A stretch of DNA of 64,000 bases from Miltoncostaea sp963703045 (GCA_963703045.1 OY969782.1:868001-932000), one strand, 5' to 3'. Numbered from the stretch's first letter, positions 34,016-43,395 are shown. The notes: generated by a model from the letters alone, not told the origin. Program-made: numbers and translations.

Positions 34016-34387
34016 CTACCAGAGCGCCTGGGTCACGGTGCCGGCGTGCATCGTCTGGACGGAGCCCTTCGCGCTCCACTCCGCGAGCGGCCCGAGGTCG
34101 GTCCAGTTGGCGATGGCGTCCTCCCAGTGCCGGGCGACGCCTGCCGGCGCCTCGTAGTACTCGTCCAGCACGAAGATCGTGTTGCCCGTGGGCTCGGAGC
34201 CCGGATCGAGCGGGTTCGCGAGCTCAGGCCCCCTCGAGATGGTGTACGACAACAGAGCCGTGTCCCCCTCGCGGGGGTGCCCCTTCATCCACTCGCCGTG
34301 GCTGGCGAACAGGCGATCCCCGTCGGCCGCGTCCTCGTCCTTCATGGTCCACATGATGATGATGTGGGTCTTCCCCATGTGCGACAT
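34016..34387 (-). CDS. Conserved-looking hypothetical protein (123 residues)
   Basis: A soluble protein of unknown family. It begins with a strand (KTHIIIMWTMKDEDAADGDRL, in part) and a His-containing helix (FASHGEWMKGHP), followed by TALLSYTISRG, TIFVLDEYYEAPAGVARHWED and a Trp-rich C-terminus. The alternating strand/helix order could be a ferredoxin-like (dimeric alpha-beta barrel) fold, but this is only a guess. Start support is good: GGGGGGAG lies just before the ATG at 34387. Confidence 0.7.
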   Translation of the reverse strand: MSHMGKTHIIIMWTMKDEDAADGDRLFASHGEWMKGHPREGDTALLSYTISRGPELANPLDPGSEPTGNTIFVLDEYYEAPAGVARHWEDAIANWTDLGPLAEWSAKGSVQTMHAGTVTQALW

Positions 34388-34569
34388 GATCTCCCCCCTA
34401 CGGCGGTGCTCGGGTGGGGGCGGCCGTGGGGCGCCGGATCGATGGACCGTGAGGCGCCGCGCGGGCCGTCCTCTCAGAGTGTCAACTGAGACCCGAACCC
34501 GCCCCCCATGTCAAGGCCGGGCGATCGCGCACCGACGCGCGACCCGCCTCCGAGTCCGCGAGGTCCGGC

Positions 34570-35238
34570 ATGACCGCAGCCTTCGATCGGGACTCCTGGG
34601 AACGTCGCTGGTCGCGGGCGTCGCGCCGGCACGGACACGCCATCGACCACCGCCCGCCCAACGCGCACCTGCAGACCGAGGCCGCCGACCTCCGCCCCGG
34701 CATCGCCCTCGACGCGGGCGCCGGCCACGGCTCGGAGACCCTCTGGCTCGCCGCGCGGGGATGGCGGGTCACGGCGGTCGATTTCTCCACGACCGCGCTC
34801 GAGCGGGCCCGTACGAGGGCCGCGAGCCTCGGCGAGGACGTCGCGGGCCGCATCGACTGGGTCGAGGGCGACCTCACGACCTGGACGCCGCAGCCGGACC
34901 ACTACGACCTGGTGATCTGCCTGTACGTCCACGTCGAGGGCGCGGTCGCCGAGATGGTGCGGCGGCTGGGCGAGGGCGTCGCGCGGGGCGGCACCCTGCT
35001 GCTGGTCGGCCACCGCCCCGTGGACCCGGCGACCGGCGCGCCCACCGCGGCGGCCGACCAGGTCCAGGTCTCGGTCGAGGGCGCGACGGCCGCGCTCGAC
35101 GGCCCGCGCTGGGAGATCGTCGTCGCCGAGGACCGCCGGAGACCGACGGCCGGCACGGGAGTGGACGCCGTGATCCGCGCGCGACGGGGCGCCGGCCCGG
35201 GCAACGAGAAAGGCCCTCCCATCGAGAGCCCTGGATGA
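34570..35238 (+). CDS. Class I SAM-dependent methyltransferase
   Basis: A 222-residue Rossmann-fold methyltransferase. SAM-binding motif I is ALDAGAGHGSETLWLAARG, motif II VTAVDFSTTALERAR, then WVEGDLTTW and YDLVICLYVHVEG. Size and motifs resemble TehB/thiopurine-type small-molecule methyltransferases; the substrate is unknown. GAGG lies six bases before the ATG. The last codons overlap the tmRNA terminator on the opposite strand. Confidence 0.85.
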   Translation: MTAAFDRDSWERRWSRASRRHGHAIDHRPPNAHLQTEAADLRPGIALDAGAGHGSETLWLAARGWRVTAVDFSTTALERARTRAASLGEDVAGRIDWVEGDLTTWTPQPDHYDLVICLYVHVEGAVAEMVRRLGEGVARGGTLLLVGHRPVDPATGAPTAAADQVQVSVEGATAALDGPRWEIVVAEDRRRPTAGTGVDAVIRARRGAGPGNEKGPPIESPG

Positions 35239-35256
35239 CTCCAGGACCCCCGATGG
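35219..35256 (-). terminator. tmRNA transcription terminator
   Basis: A 17-bp stem (arms 35219-35235 and 35240-35256, three G-U pairs on the RNA strand, loop GTCA) starts 11 bases after the tmRNA 3' end. Downstream RNA-strand sequence contains a modest T-rich patch (CCTTTCTCGTT). It overlaps the end of the convergent methyltransferase gene. Confidence 0.65.
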
Positions 35257-35267
35257 AAGAGCCTCAG

Positions 35268-35634
35268 TGGACCCGGCCGGCACTGCCCCGGCGTCCGAAA
35301 GCGTTCCCTCAACGGCTTCTCCGAGCGCAGTCATCAGTGAGTTTCTCACGAGGGGCGTCACCGACGACCAACCGCTCCCCCGCCAGGTACTCCTGTGATC
35401 TCACCCGACGACCGAGCACCTCTGTCGCCGAGCCAGGGTCGCTAGCTGACACCGGTGATCTCCCTCACGACCCGAAGGGAGGCCGATGGCCCTCATTTAC
35501 TGCTGTTTAGGCAGCGAGAGCGAGCTTGGGAGAAGACTCCGCAGCTCCGTTGTTTCCCGGTTTTTGACGCGGTCCACCGGGTCCGCGGCTCGCTTACCGT
35601 TGTGGTACCGCTCCGTCGAAACTGGATCGGGCCC
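35268..35634 (-). ncRNA. ssrA: Transfer-messenger RNA (tmRNA)
   Basis: Rescues stalled ribosomes with SmpB by acting as tRNA-Ala and then mRNA. The 367-nt minus-strand RNA starts GGGCCCGATCCAGTTTCGACGG, in part the standard tmRNA 5' end. The 3' acceptor strand CGGGTCC pairs fully with GGGCCCG, including the G3-U70 alanine identity pair, and ends in A73. The long P2 helix is supported (AGCGG...ACAACGG against CCGTTG...AACGCT). The tag frame ends SSPKLALAA then TAA at 35507-35509; the likely tag is AAESSPKLALAA. Oddities: the T-arm is GCCGG-GGCAGTG-CCGGC, without TTCRANN, and CCA is not encoded. smpB and rnr lie 4-7 kb away. Confidence 0.88.
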
Positions 35635-35646
35635 GTGTTCCCGGTC

Positions 35647-35652
35647 AGGGTA
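35647..35652 (-). promoter_or_regulatory. Likely -10 element of tmRNA promoter
   Basis: TACCCT on the minus strand, 12 bases before the mature tmRNA 5' end. It is the same hexamer as the ftsE -10 element. A short leader removed by RNase P would fit. The -35 region is not clear. Confidence 0.4.
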
Positions 35653-35680
35653 GCACCGGGCGGGGCTAGGATCAGCGGCG

Positions 35681-36388
35681 ATGCGCGCGATGCTCATGCG
35701 GACCTGCCTGTCGGACGTGATGGCCCCGTCCGTGGCGCGGGCGACCCGCACCGTGCTCGAGCGCGCCGGCGTGGACGTGAGCGTGCCCCGCGCCCAGACC
35801 TGCTGCGGCCAGCCGGGGTGGTCGTCGGGACACCCGGAGCAGGGCCGCCGGGTCGCCCGCGCCGCGCTGAGGGCGTTCGCCGGCGACGATCCGGTCGTGG
35901 TGCCCTCGGGCTCCTGCGCGGCCATGGTGCGCCACGGCTACCCCGAGCTCTTCGCCGGGCAGCCCGAGGAGGAGGCGGCGCTCGCGATGGCGGCGCGCAC
36001 CCGCGAGCTCACCCAGTTCATCGCCGAGCACGGGCTCGACGTGGGCGCGCGCGGCTCCGGGTCGGCGACGTACCACGACTCGTGCCACATGCTGCGCCTG
36101 CTCGGTGAGCGCGAGAGCGGCCGCGCGGCGCTGGCCGCGGTGGCAGGCGTGGAGCTGCGCGAGATGGAGGCGACCGACGTCTGCTGCGGGTTCGGCGGCA
36201 CCTTCAGCGTCAACTTCCCCGAGGTCTCGGGCCGGCTCGGCGAGGAGAAGGCCCGCCATGCGGCGGCGACCGGCGCCGACGAGCTCGTGGCCTGCGACCT
36301 CTCGTGCCTGCTGCACATCGCCGGCCGGGCGCGCCGCACCGGGATCCCGCTGCGCGCGCGCCACATCGCCGAGGTGATGGCCGGATGA
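35681..36388 (+). CDS. lutA: Lactate utilisation protein A (LutA/LldE)
   Basis: Subunit of the LutABC L-lactate oxidising complex. The 235 residues carry two CCG domains: QTCCGQPGW in the first half and DVCCGFGGTFSVNFPE in the second, with GSCAAMVRHGYPELF and HDSCHMLRLL between; these bind iron-sulfur clusters. The first ATG at 35681 was used. The gene heads a three-gene overlapping operon, divergent from the tmRNA gene with under 50 bases between them. Confidence 0.93.
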   Translation: MRAMLMRTCLSDVMAPSVARATRTVLERAGVDVSVPRAQTCCGQPGWSSGHPEQGRRVARAALRAFAGDDPVVVPSGSCAAMVRHGYPELFAGQPEEEAALAMAARTRELTQFIAEHGLDVGARGSGSATYHDSCHMLRLLGERESGRAALAAVAGVELREMEATDVCCGFGGTFSVNFPEVSGRLGEEKARHAAATGADELVACDLSCLLHIAGRARRTGIPLRARHIAEVMAG

Positions 36389-37779
36389 GCGCCCGCCGGC
36401 CGGTGGTCTACCCGGAGACCACCGCGCCGCTGCGCGAGCGCACCCGGGAGGCGCTCGCCGACACCGAGCTCTCGGCCAACCTGCGCGCCGCCGGCACGAG
36501 CTGGGCCGCGGCCCGGGGGCGGGTCGCCGCCGAGAACCCGTTCGCGCAGATGCGCGACCGGGCCCGGGAGATCCGCCGGGGCGACATCCGGGACCTGCCC
36601 GAGCTGCTCGACCGTCTCGAGGAGCGCGTGCGCGCGGCCGGCGGGACGGTGACGCGGGCCGTCGACGCCGACGAGGCGTGCCGCTACATCACCGAGCTCG
36701 CCCGGGCGCGCGGCGCCGGCCTGGTCGCGAAGTCGAAGTCGATGGCCACCGAGGAGATCAAGCTCAACGAGGCCATCGAGGAATCGGGGCTGCGCGTCGT
36801 CGAGACCGACCTGGGCGAGTGGATCCTGCAGCTCGCCGGCCAGCACCCGAGCCACATCGTGGCCCCGGCCGTGCACCTCAACAAGTCCCAGGTGCGCGAG
36901 GTGCTGATGGCGGAGAGCGGCGACGAGCTGCCCACCGATCGCGAGGCGCTCGTCGCCCACGCGCGCATGCGCCTGCGCGAGGTCTTCGCGAGCGCCGACA
37001 TCGGCATCTCCGGCGTCAACTTCGGAGTGGCCGAGACCGGGACGATCTGCGTCGTCGAGAACGAGGGCAACGCCCGGCTGGTGACCGCGCTGCCGCGCGT
37101 GCACGTCGCCGTCATGGGCATGGAGCGGGTCGTGCGCGACTGGGACGAGGCCGCCCACATCCTGCAGATCCTCCCGATGGCCGCGATCGGCGACGACGCC
37201 GCCGGATACGTCAACCTGATCACCGGACCACGGGCGGCCGACGAGGCCGACGGACCGCAGGAGCTGCACCTCGTGATCCTCGACGGGGGTCGGTCGGCGC
37301 TGCTGGGCACCGACCTGGAGGAGGCGCTCGACTGCATCCGCTGCGGCGCGTGCCTGTACGCGTGCCCGATGTGGCGGGCCGTGGGCGGGCAGGCCTACGG
37401 ATCGCCCTACTCCGGGCCGATCGGCTCGGTGCTGACGCCCCTGCTCGAGGGCATGGAGGGCGAGCGCTCGAGCGAGTTGCCGTTCATGTCGTCGCTCTGC
37501 GGGTCGTGCCACGACGCGTGCCCCGTGGGCATCCCCCTGCACGACCTGCTCGTGAGGGTACGGGCGCGCACGCGCACCGCCGCCCACCGGCGCGACCGGA
37601 TGCGCTTCCGGCTGTGGAGCCGGGCCTGGAGCAACCCGCTCGCCTACCGCCTGTCGGTCGCCCTGGCCCGCCTGGGCCTGCGCGCGGCGGGTCGCCGCGG
37701 GTGGGCGCGCCGGCTGCCGGGCCCCGGAGCCGACTGGACCGACCAGCGCGACCTGCCGACCCGATGGCCACCGGGCTGA
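36385..37779 (+). CDS. lutB: Lactate utilisation protein B (LutB/LldF)
   Basis: Iron-sulfur subunit of the L-lactate oxidation complex, 464 residues. The N-terminal LUD domain contains VAKSKSMATEEIKLNEAIE and GVNFGVAETGTICVVENEGN. Two 4Fe-4S motifs follow: CIRCGACLYACPMW and CGSCHDACPVGIPLHDLL. The end is a basic helical tail. It overlaps lutA as ATGA and lutC by 16 bases. Confidence 0.95.
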   Translation: MSARRPVVYPETTAPLRERTREALADTELSANLRAAGTSWAAARGRVAAENPFAQMRDRAREIRRGDIRDLPELLDRLEERVRAAGGTVTRAVDADEACRYITELARARGAGLVAKSKSMATEEIKLNEAIEESGLRVVETDLGEWILQLAGQHPSHIVAPAVHLNKSQVREVLMAESGDELPTDREALVAHARMRLREVFASADIGISGVNFGVAETGTICVVENEGNARLVTALPRVHVAVMGMERVVRDWDEAAHILQILPMAAIGDDAAGYVNLITGPRAADEADGPQELHLVILDGGRSALLGTDLEEALDCIRCGACLYACPMWRAVGGQAYGSPYSGPIGSVLTPLLEGMEGERSSELPFMSSLCGSCHDACPVGIPLHDLLVRVRARTRTAAHRRDRMRFRLWSRAWSNPLAYRLSVALARLGLRAAGRRGWARRLPGPGADWTDQRDLPTRWPPG

Positions 37780-38348
37780 GCGGCCTCGCCGAGGGGTTGC
37801 TCGCCGCGCTCGGTCGCCGGCGGGCGACCGGCGCCGTGGTGGACGCGGCCGGCGTTGCGCGCGCGGCGGTGGAGCAGGCCGACGAGTGGGGGGTCGAGCG
37901 GGCCCTGCTGGCCGACGACCCGGTGCTGGCCGGCCTCGGCGTCGGACCGGCGCTCGGAGGGGACGGACGCGAGCTGCTGATGTGGCCGGACGGGCGCGGT
38001 CGGGGGTGGCCGGAGCTGCTCGGCCTCGAGGGGCCCGAGCTCACGATGGGCGTGACCGTGCCCGCCCTCGGCGTGGCCGAGCGCGGCACGCTGGTGCTCG
38101 AGACCAGCCGCGGCCAGGGGCGCTCGATCGACGTGGTGAGCATGTACCACCTCGCCGTGCTGCCCGCGTCACGGCTGCGCGCGACCCTCGCCGAGGCCCT
38201 GCGCGAGACCTACGCCCCCGGGCGGCGGGCGCCCTCGGCCGTCTCGCTGGTCTCCGCCCCGAGCCGGACGTCCGACATCGAGAAGATCTCGACGCTCGGC
38301 GCCCACGGCTCGAAGGGTCTCCACGTGCTCGTGGTCACCGACCTCTAG
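37764..38348 (+). CDS. lutC: Lactate utilisation protein C (LutC/LldG)
   Basis: A 194-residue LUD-domain subunit. The family end is clear: LVSAPSRTSDIEKISTLGAHG followed by a short GLHVLVV strand; earlier ELTMGVTVPALGVAERGTLVL corresponds to the LUD core. The ATG at 37764 lies inside the lutB reading frame (16-base overlap), so translation is coupled. It converges on the thioester-protein gene with a 13-base gap. Confidence 0.92.
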   Translation: MATGLSGLAEGLLAALGRRRATGAVVDAAGVARAAVEQADEWGVERALLADDPVLAGLGVGPALGGDGRELLMWPDGRGRGWPELLGLEGPELTMGVTVPALGVAERGTLVLETSRGQGRSIDVVSMYHLAVLPASRLRATLAEALRETYAPGRRAPSAVSLVSAPSRTSDIEKISTLGAHGSKGLHVLVVTDL

Positions 38349-38361
38349 GCCGGGCGCACCC

Positions 38362-39751
38362 TCAGCCGGTCACCGCGGGCGCGACGACGGCGGGCCTGAC
38401 CGGGCGCCGAACCGGTCGGACGCGGGTCACGGCGCGGGCCCGTACGGTGGCCGCGTTGGACGCGGAGGCCCGCGCCACGTTGACGAGCCTGCCGGAGCGC
38501 GAGCGCACCGTCCGCAGGCGCAGGCGGACGGTCACCCGGGCACCGGGACGCAGCGTGCCGAGGCGCCACACCACCGCGCCGCCCCGCAGCAGGCCACGGG
38601 CCGGACGGCGCGGCAGGAACGTGCCGCGCGGGAGCCGATCGCGCACGACGACGCCCCGGGCGACACGCGGGCTTCGGTTGGTGACCGTCAGCCGGTAGAC
38701 GATGATCCGGCCGGCGCGGACCCTCCGTGGTGCCCTCTTGACCAGCTTCAGCCGGGCCGGCACCTGGGCGACCGGCGCCGGCACGGCGGCGACCGGGACG
38801 GCGACCGGAGCCGCGACCGGGGGCGCCACCGGGGGCGTCACCACAGGCGCCGCCGCCACGGGCAGAGTCGCGCGGGCGCTCACCTCGACCGGGCTGACCC
38901 AGGCGATGTCCTGGGGGGTCTCCTCGCCCGGCAGGTGGCTCGCGCGCCAGGCCACCCCACCCGGCGCGGATGCCGTGACCGCGACCTCGCCGGCCGCGGA
39001 CGGGGTCACGACCACCTCGCCCCCCCCGGCGGCGTCGAGGGTGACCGACGCCGAGGCGGGCAGGGCCGGGCCCGTCACCTCGACGCGCACCACGGCGCCC
39101 GGCGAGCCGGAGATCGCGACCGCGACGGGGACGCCCGCGGTCGCGCCGGGCGGGATGGTCAGCGCGAGCGGCCCGCCCGGTGAGCGGCCGCTCGCCAGGG
39201 CGCGCAGCTCGGCCACCCGGGCGTTGAGCGACGCGTCGGGGGTGACCTCGGCGACGTCGGCGGCCTGACCCGTCAGCTGCCACACCGCGACCTGGATGGC
39301 GGCGGCCTCGGCGGAGGGATCGGCGGCCCCCGCGATCAGGCCGTCGGCCGCGCCGATCAACCACGCCGCCGCGGGCGGGATGGTCGTCGCGTCGTCGGCG
39401 CCGCCGTCGGACGACCGGAGGTCGACCGCGTAGTCGAACGCCGTCGGCGATGAACCGCTGGGCATCGACGCACCACGCCGTGGTCTGCCGGGTGGTCCCG
39501 CCCGAGGGCGTCACCCGCACGAGCGAGCGCCCGGGATCGGTCGTGAACGTCCCCCCGCCGGGCGCGGCGATGGCGATGCTCCTGCCGAGCGCGGGCGACC
39601 GCTCCACGAGCCGGAGCGTCGCGGGCGCGCCGAGCGCGCCCGCGGCGCCGAGGAGCCCCAGGAGCACGGGGGCGAGGAGCGCGGACGCCACGAGGCGGCG
39701 CACCGGGCGCCGGCGTGCGACCCGACCGGGAGGGGGTGGGTGCGTGGGCAT
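38362..39751 (-). pseudogene. Thioester-domain surface protein, frameshifted
   Basis: A secreted protein broken by one surplus base near 39439. Frame 1 gives a signal peptide (LVASALLAPVLLGLLGAAGA) and the thioester-domain cysteine motif AWCVDAQRFIADG. The next frame continues AFDYAVDLRSSDGG and supplies the partner glutamine in AAIQVAVWQLTGQ. After a Pro/Val/Ala-rich linker comes a DUF11-like beta domain (VYRLTVTNRSPRVARGVVVRDRL, in part) and an Arg-rich tail without LPXTG. Thioester domains form Cys-Gln bonds that attach covalently to host or neighbouring surfaces. It may be a real lesion or a consensus error; joined, it would be about 461 residues. The 149 bases up to smpB contain a small inverted repeat at 39805-39819. 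Confidence 0.75.
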
Positions 39752-39900
39752 CGGGAGGCCACCTCGTGTCGGGTCGCGTGGGGTGTCGGACACGCCCCGA
39801 TTCAAACGCCTCCGGCGTTCGGCTCATCGCGGGGGGCACCCATAGGGGTTGCGACTTTCCCGCAGTTCCGCACCCACCCGTACGGGCGGCGCACCCGCCC

Positions 39901-40389
39901 TCAGCGGCGGCGTACCGCCTTGACGGAGCGGTCGGCGTCGCGCCGCGCGTCGCGCTCGGCGATGGAGCGTCGCTTGTCGTAGAGCGTCTTGCCGCGCCCG
40001 AGGCCGAGCTCGAGCTTCGCCCGGCCCTCCTTGAAGTAGAGCCGCAGGGGCACCACCGACAGCCCCTTCTCGGCCAGCGCCTGGGCGATGCGCTCGATCT
40101 CCTTGCGGTGCAGCAGCAGCTTGCGGGTGCGACGGGGATCGTGCCCGGCGTACCCCGCGTTCTCGTAGTCGGAGAAGTGCGCGCCCACGAGCCACGCCTC
40201 GCCGTTGCGGATCTGCACGTAGGCGTCCGAGATCGTGGCGCCGCTCTCGCGGATGCCCTTCACCTCGCTGCCCTGGAGGACGATGCCGGCCTCGAAGCGG
40301 TCGGTGATCGCGTACTCGTACAGCGCGCGGCGGTTCTGGGCGACGTCCCGGTAGCGGTCGTCACCGGCTTTCTTCTTCTTCGCGGCCAT
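39901..40389 (-). CDS. smpB: SsrA-binding protein SmpB
   Basis: Partner of tmRNA in trans-translation: it binds the tRNA-like domain and occupies the decoding centre. The 162 residues include YEYAITDRFEAGIVLQGSEVK, in part, plus ISDAYVQIRNGEAWLVGAHF and YENAGYAGHDPRRTRKLLLHR. The C-terminal tail RRSIAERDARRDADRSVKAV is the decoding-site helix. It starts 12 bases after the rnr stop, a common gene pair. Because the T-loop of the local tmRNA is unusual, contacts by SmpB deserve comparison. Confidence 0.97.
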   Translation of the reverse strand: MAAKKKKAGDDRYRDVAQNRRALYEYAITDRFEAGIVLQGSEVKGIRESGATISDAYVQIRNGEAWLVGAHFSDYENAGYAGHDPRRTRKLLLHRKEIERIAQALAEKGLSVVPLRLYFKEGRAKLELGLGRGKTLYDKRRSIAERDARRDADRSVKAVRRR

Positions 40390-40401
40390 GGGGGCGGAAG
40401 G

Positions 40402-42205
40402 TTAGCGCGGCCGCGCGCCGGCCCTCGTGCGCCGTGCCCGCGAGGCGCCCGGTCCGCCGACGGCGGGACGCGGACGCGCGTCGACCGGCTCGAGCTCGAT
40501 GCGACCGCGCAGCGGCTCGACGCGCACCACCCGGGCCGCGATCGCGTCGCCCACCCGGATGCGGCGCCCGCCGGTCCGCCCCGACGAGCTGCACCCCGAG
40601 GGCGTCCGCCCGGAAGTGGTCGTCCTCGATCCGGCGGGTCGGGAGGAACCCGGTGAAGACCTCGTCGAAGGTCACGAAGAGCCCGGCGTCGATGAGGCCG
40701 TTGACGTGGCCCTCCACCACGGTCTCCCCGCCCTCGGCGGCGAGGCGGTCGCGCAGGAGGAAGGCGGCGCACATGTCGTCGGCGCGCCGCTCGAGCGACG
40801 AGGCGTCGCGCTCGGTCGCGCGAGCTGTGGTCGGCGGCCGTGGCGCAGCTCGACCGCCTCCGGCCCCGGATCGCCGATGCCGAGCGCGTCGAGCAGGCCG
40901 CGGTGGACGAGGAGGTCGGGGTAACGGCGGATCGGCGAGGTGAAGTGCAGGTAGGCGGGGCTCGCGAGGCCCGAGTGCCCGACCTCGCCCGGCGAATAGC
41001 GCGCCTGGCGCAGCGAGCGCAGCACGAGCGACCACAGCGCCGCCCCGCCGGGAGCACCCGCGGCGAGATGGCGCGCCACCGCGTCGGCCGCCGCCGTGGC
41101 GGCGCCGCGCCGCTCGACGGATCCGAGCGGTCCGTCCGGAAGAGCCGGGGTGGGGACGCCGAGGGCGTCGAGCTGCTCGTACAGCAGCTCGATGCGGCTC
41201 GCGGCGGGATCCTCGTGGTGCCGGAACACCGTCGGGGTCCCGCGGGAGATGAGGAACCGCGCGACGGCCTCGTTGGCCGCGATCATGCACTCCTCGACCA
41301 GCGAGTGGGCCGGCGTCTGGCCCTCGAGGTGGATCGCCGCGACGCGGTCGCCGTCGAACGTGACGACGGGCTCGCCGGTGTGGGCCTCGAGGGCCCCGCG
41401 ATCCATGCGGCGGGCTCGCAGCAGGGCGGCCACCTCGGCCGCCAGCCGCACCCCCTGCTCGAGCCCCGGGTCGCCGAGCGAGCCGCCGCCCAGCACCGTG
41501 TCGGCCTCGGAGTACGTGAGGCGGCGCTCCGAGCGGATCAGGGAGCGCGAGAAGCGGGTCTCCCCCACCTCGCCGCGCGCGTCGATCACCAGCTCGGCGG
41601 TCAGCGCGGCCCGGTCGACCCCCGGCCGCAGGCTGCACAGGTCGGCCGACAGCCGCGGCGGCAGCATCGGCACGACCGTGCCGGGCAGGTAGACCGAGTT
41701 GCCGCGGCGGGCCGCCTCGCGATCGAGCGGTCCGCCGGCCGGCACGAACCGCGAGACGTCGGCGATGTGCACCCACAGGCGCACCCCCGCGCCCTCCCGC
41801 GCGACGGCGATGGCGTCGTCGTGGTCCTTCGCGCCCTCGGGATCGATCGTGATGACGCGCTGGTCGCGCAGATCGCGGCGCCCGCGGTCGGCCGGCACGC
41901 CGTGCGTCGTCGGCGGCCTCGGCCTCGTCGAGCGCCGCGCGGGGGAACGGGCGCTCGAGACCCTCGGCGACGAGCAGCGCCCGCAGGGCCGCCCGCGGCG
42001 AGCGCGCCGGGCCGTGGACCGCGGTGACGCGCCCGCCCCGGCCGCGCATCGTGAGGGTGACGAGGTCGCCGACCTGGGCGCCGCCACGGGCGCCCGCGCC
42101 CAGCGGCACGGCGGGTCCCGACTCGAACGCCGGTCGCGCCGCCGCGCCCCGCCCCGCCGAGACGAGCTCGGCGACGATCACCGCGTCGGGCCCGCCGCGG
42201 CTCAT
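40402..42205 (-). pseudogene. rnr: Ribonuclease R, with four +1 frameshifts
   Basis: A 3'-5' exoribonuclease of the RNB family, about 600 residues when pieced together. The catalytic core is clear (TIDPEGAKDHDDAIAV, LWVHIADVSRFV, HFTSPIRRYPDLLVHRGLL), and a C-terminal S1 domain is split (FVTFDEVFTGFLPTRR; RIRVGDAIAARVVRVEPLRG). The frame changes by one surplus base near 41899, 40839, 40817 and 40567; the short piece AADHSSR between the middle two matches the conserved HCSRTERR-like segment. The start overlaps the CtpA stop as ATGA. Either a decayed gene or consensus errors; neighbouring genes are intact. Confidence 0.85.
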
Positions 42206-43395
42206 CCGGCCGCGGCCAGCGTCAACCCGCGTCGCAGGGCCTCGTCGGCGGGGGTGGCCGGGTCGTCGGTCACCGCGACGTCGGGAGGCAGTCCACGGGT
42301 GGCCAGGTCGAAGCCGTCCGGGGTGAGGTAGCGCGCGGTCGTCAGCTTGAGGGCGCCGCCGTCGCGCAGGGGGACGGTGCTCTGCACCAGCGCCTTGCCG
42401 AACGTGCGCTGGCCGACCAGCGTCGCGCGGTCGGCGTCGCGCAGGGCGCCGGCGACGATCTCGCTGGCGCTCGCGCTGCCGCGGTCGACGAGCACGATCA
42501 CCGGCAGGTCGCCGGCCGCGGGGTCTCCGTCGGAGCGGTACGTACGCCGCGGCGAGTGCAGGCCCTCGGTCACGACCACCGGCGAGCCGTCGGGCAGGAA
42601 CACGCCCGCGACGCCCACCGCCTCGTTGACCAGGCCGCCGGGATCGCCGCGCAGGTCGAGCACCAGCGCGGTGACGTCCTCGCCCCGCAGCCGGGTCACG
42701 GCCTCACGCAGGGCGTCGGCGGCGCCGCGGGTGAACTGCGACAGCCGCATGTAGCCGATGCGCTCGCCGGCCGCGGTCTCGACGCGCGAATCGACCGCCG
42801 GCACCCGGATGCGGGCGCGCTCGAGGTCGACGACGCGCTCGGGGCCGTCGGCGGTCGTCACGCCGACGCGCACGGAGGTGCCCTCGGGGCCGCGGATCAT
42901 GCCCACGACCTGCTCGAGCGACTTGCCCGTCGTCGGCGCGCCGGCGACCGACGTGATGCGGTCGCCCACGCGCACGTCGGTCCTCGCCGCCGGCCCCCCC
43001 GCGAAGATCCGGGTGACGACCACCGACTCGTCGCGCTGGGCCACCTGGAGGCCGACGCCGAAGTACGCGCCGTCGTTGCGCTGCCGCAGGGCCTCGAGCT
43101 CATCGGGGTCGAGGTAGTCGGTGTAGGGGTCGCCGAGCGCCTCCACGACGGCGTCGGCCGACGCGCGCTCGAGCCGGTCCACGTCGATCGGCTCGTAGTA
43201 GTCGCGCCGCAGGGCGTCGAGCACCTGGCCGGACAGGTCTTGCCCGTTGTCGCCGAGGAAGAACGAGCGGAGCGGATCCGAGAGGCGCGTGAGCCCCGTC
43301 GCGTCGGCGTGGCCGCCCACGACCACCCCACCCAGGAAGACGACGAGGGCAGCCAGCACGGCGCCCACGGTGGTCAGCAGCCGGCGCGGGCTCAT
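42202..43395 (-). CDS. CtpA-type C-terminal processing protease (S41)
   Basis: A membrane-anchored or exported serine peptidase, 397 residues. An N-terminal hydrophobic anchor (LLTTVGAVLAALVVFLGGVVVGG, in part) precedes a PDZ domain (GVGLQVAQRDESVVVTRIF; VGDRITSVAGAP). The catalytic Ser lies in VDRGSASASEIVAGAL and the Lys in QRTFGKALVQS. Such proteases cut envelope proteins near their C-termini. It lies 98 bases downstream of ftsX and overlaps rnr as ATGA, so it may share the ftsEX transcript. Confidence 0.93.
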   Translation of the reverse strand: MSPRRLLTTVGAVLAALVVFLGGVVVGGHADATGLTRLSDPLRSFFLGDNGQDLSGQVLDALRRDYYEPIDVDRLERASADAVVEALGDPYTDYLDPDELEALRQRNDGAYFGVGLQVAQRDESVVVTRIFAGGPAARTDVRVGDRITSVAGAPTTGKSLEQVVGMIRGPEGTSVRVGVTTADGPERVVDLERARIRVPAVDSRVETAAGERIGYMRLSQFTRGAADALREAVTRLRGEDVTALVLDLRGDPGGLVNEAVGVAGVFLPDGSPVVVTEGLHSPRRTYRSDGDPAAGDLPVIVLVDRGSASASEIVAGALRDADRATLVGQRTFGKALVQSTVPLRDGGALKLTTARYLTPDGFDLATRGLPPDVAVTDDPATPADEALRRGLTLAAAG

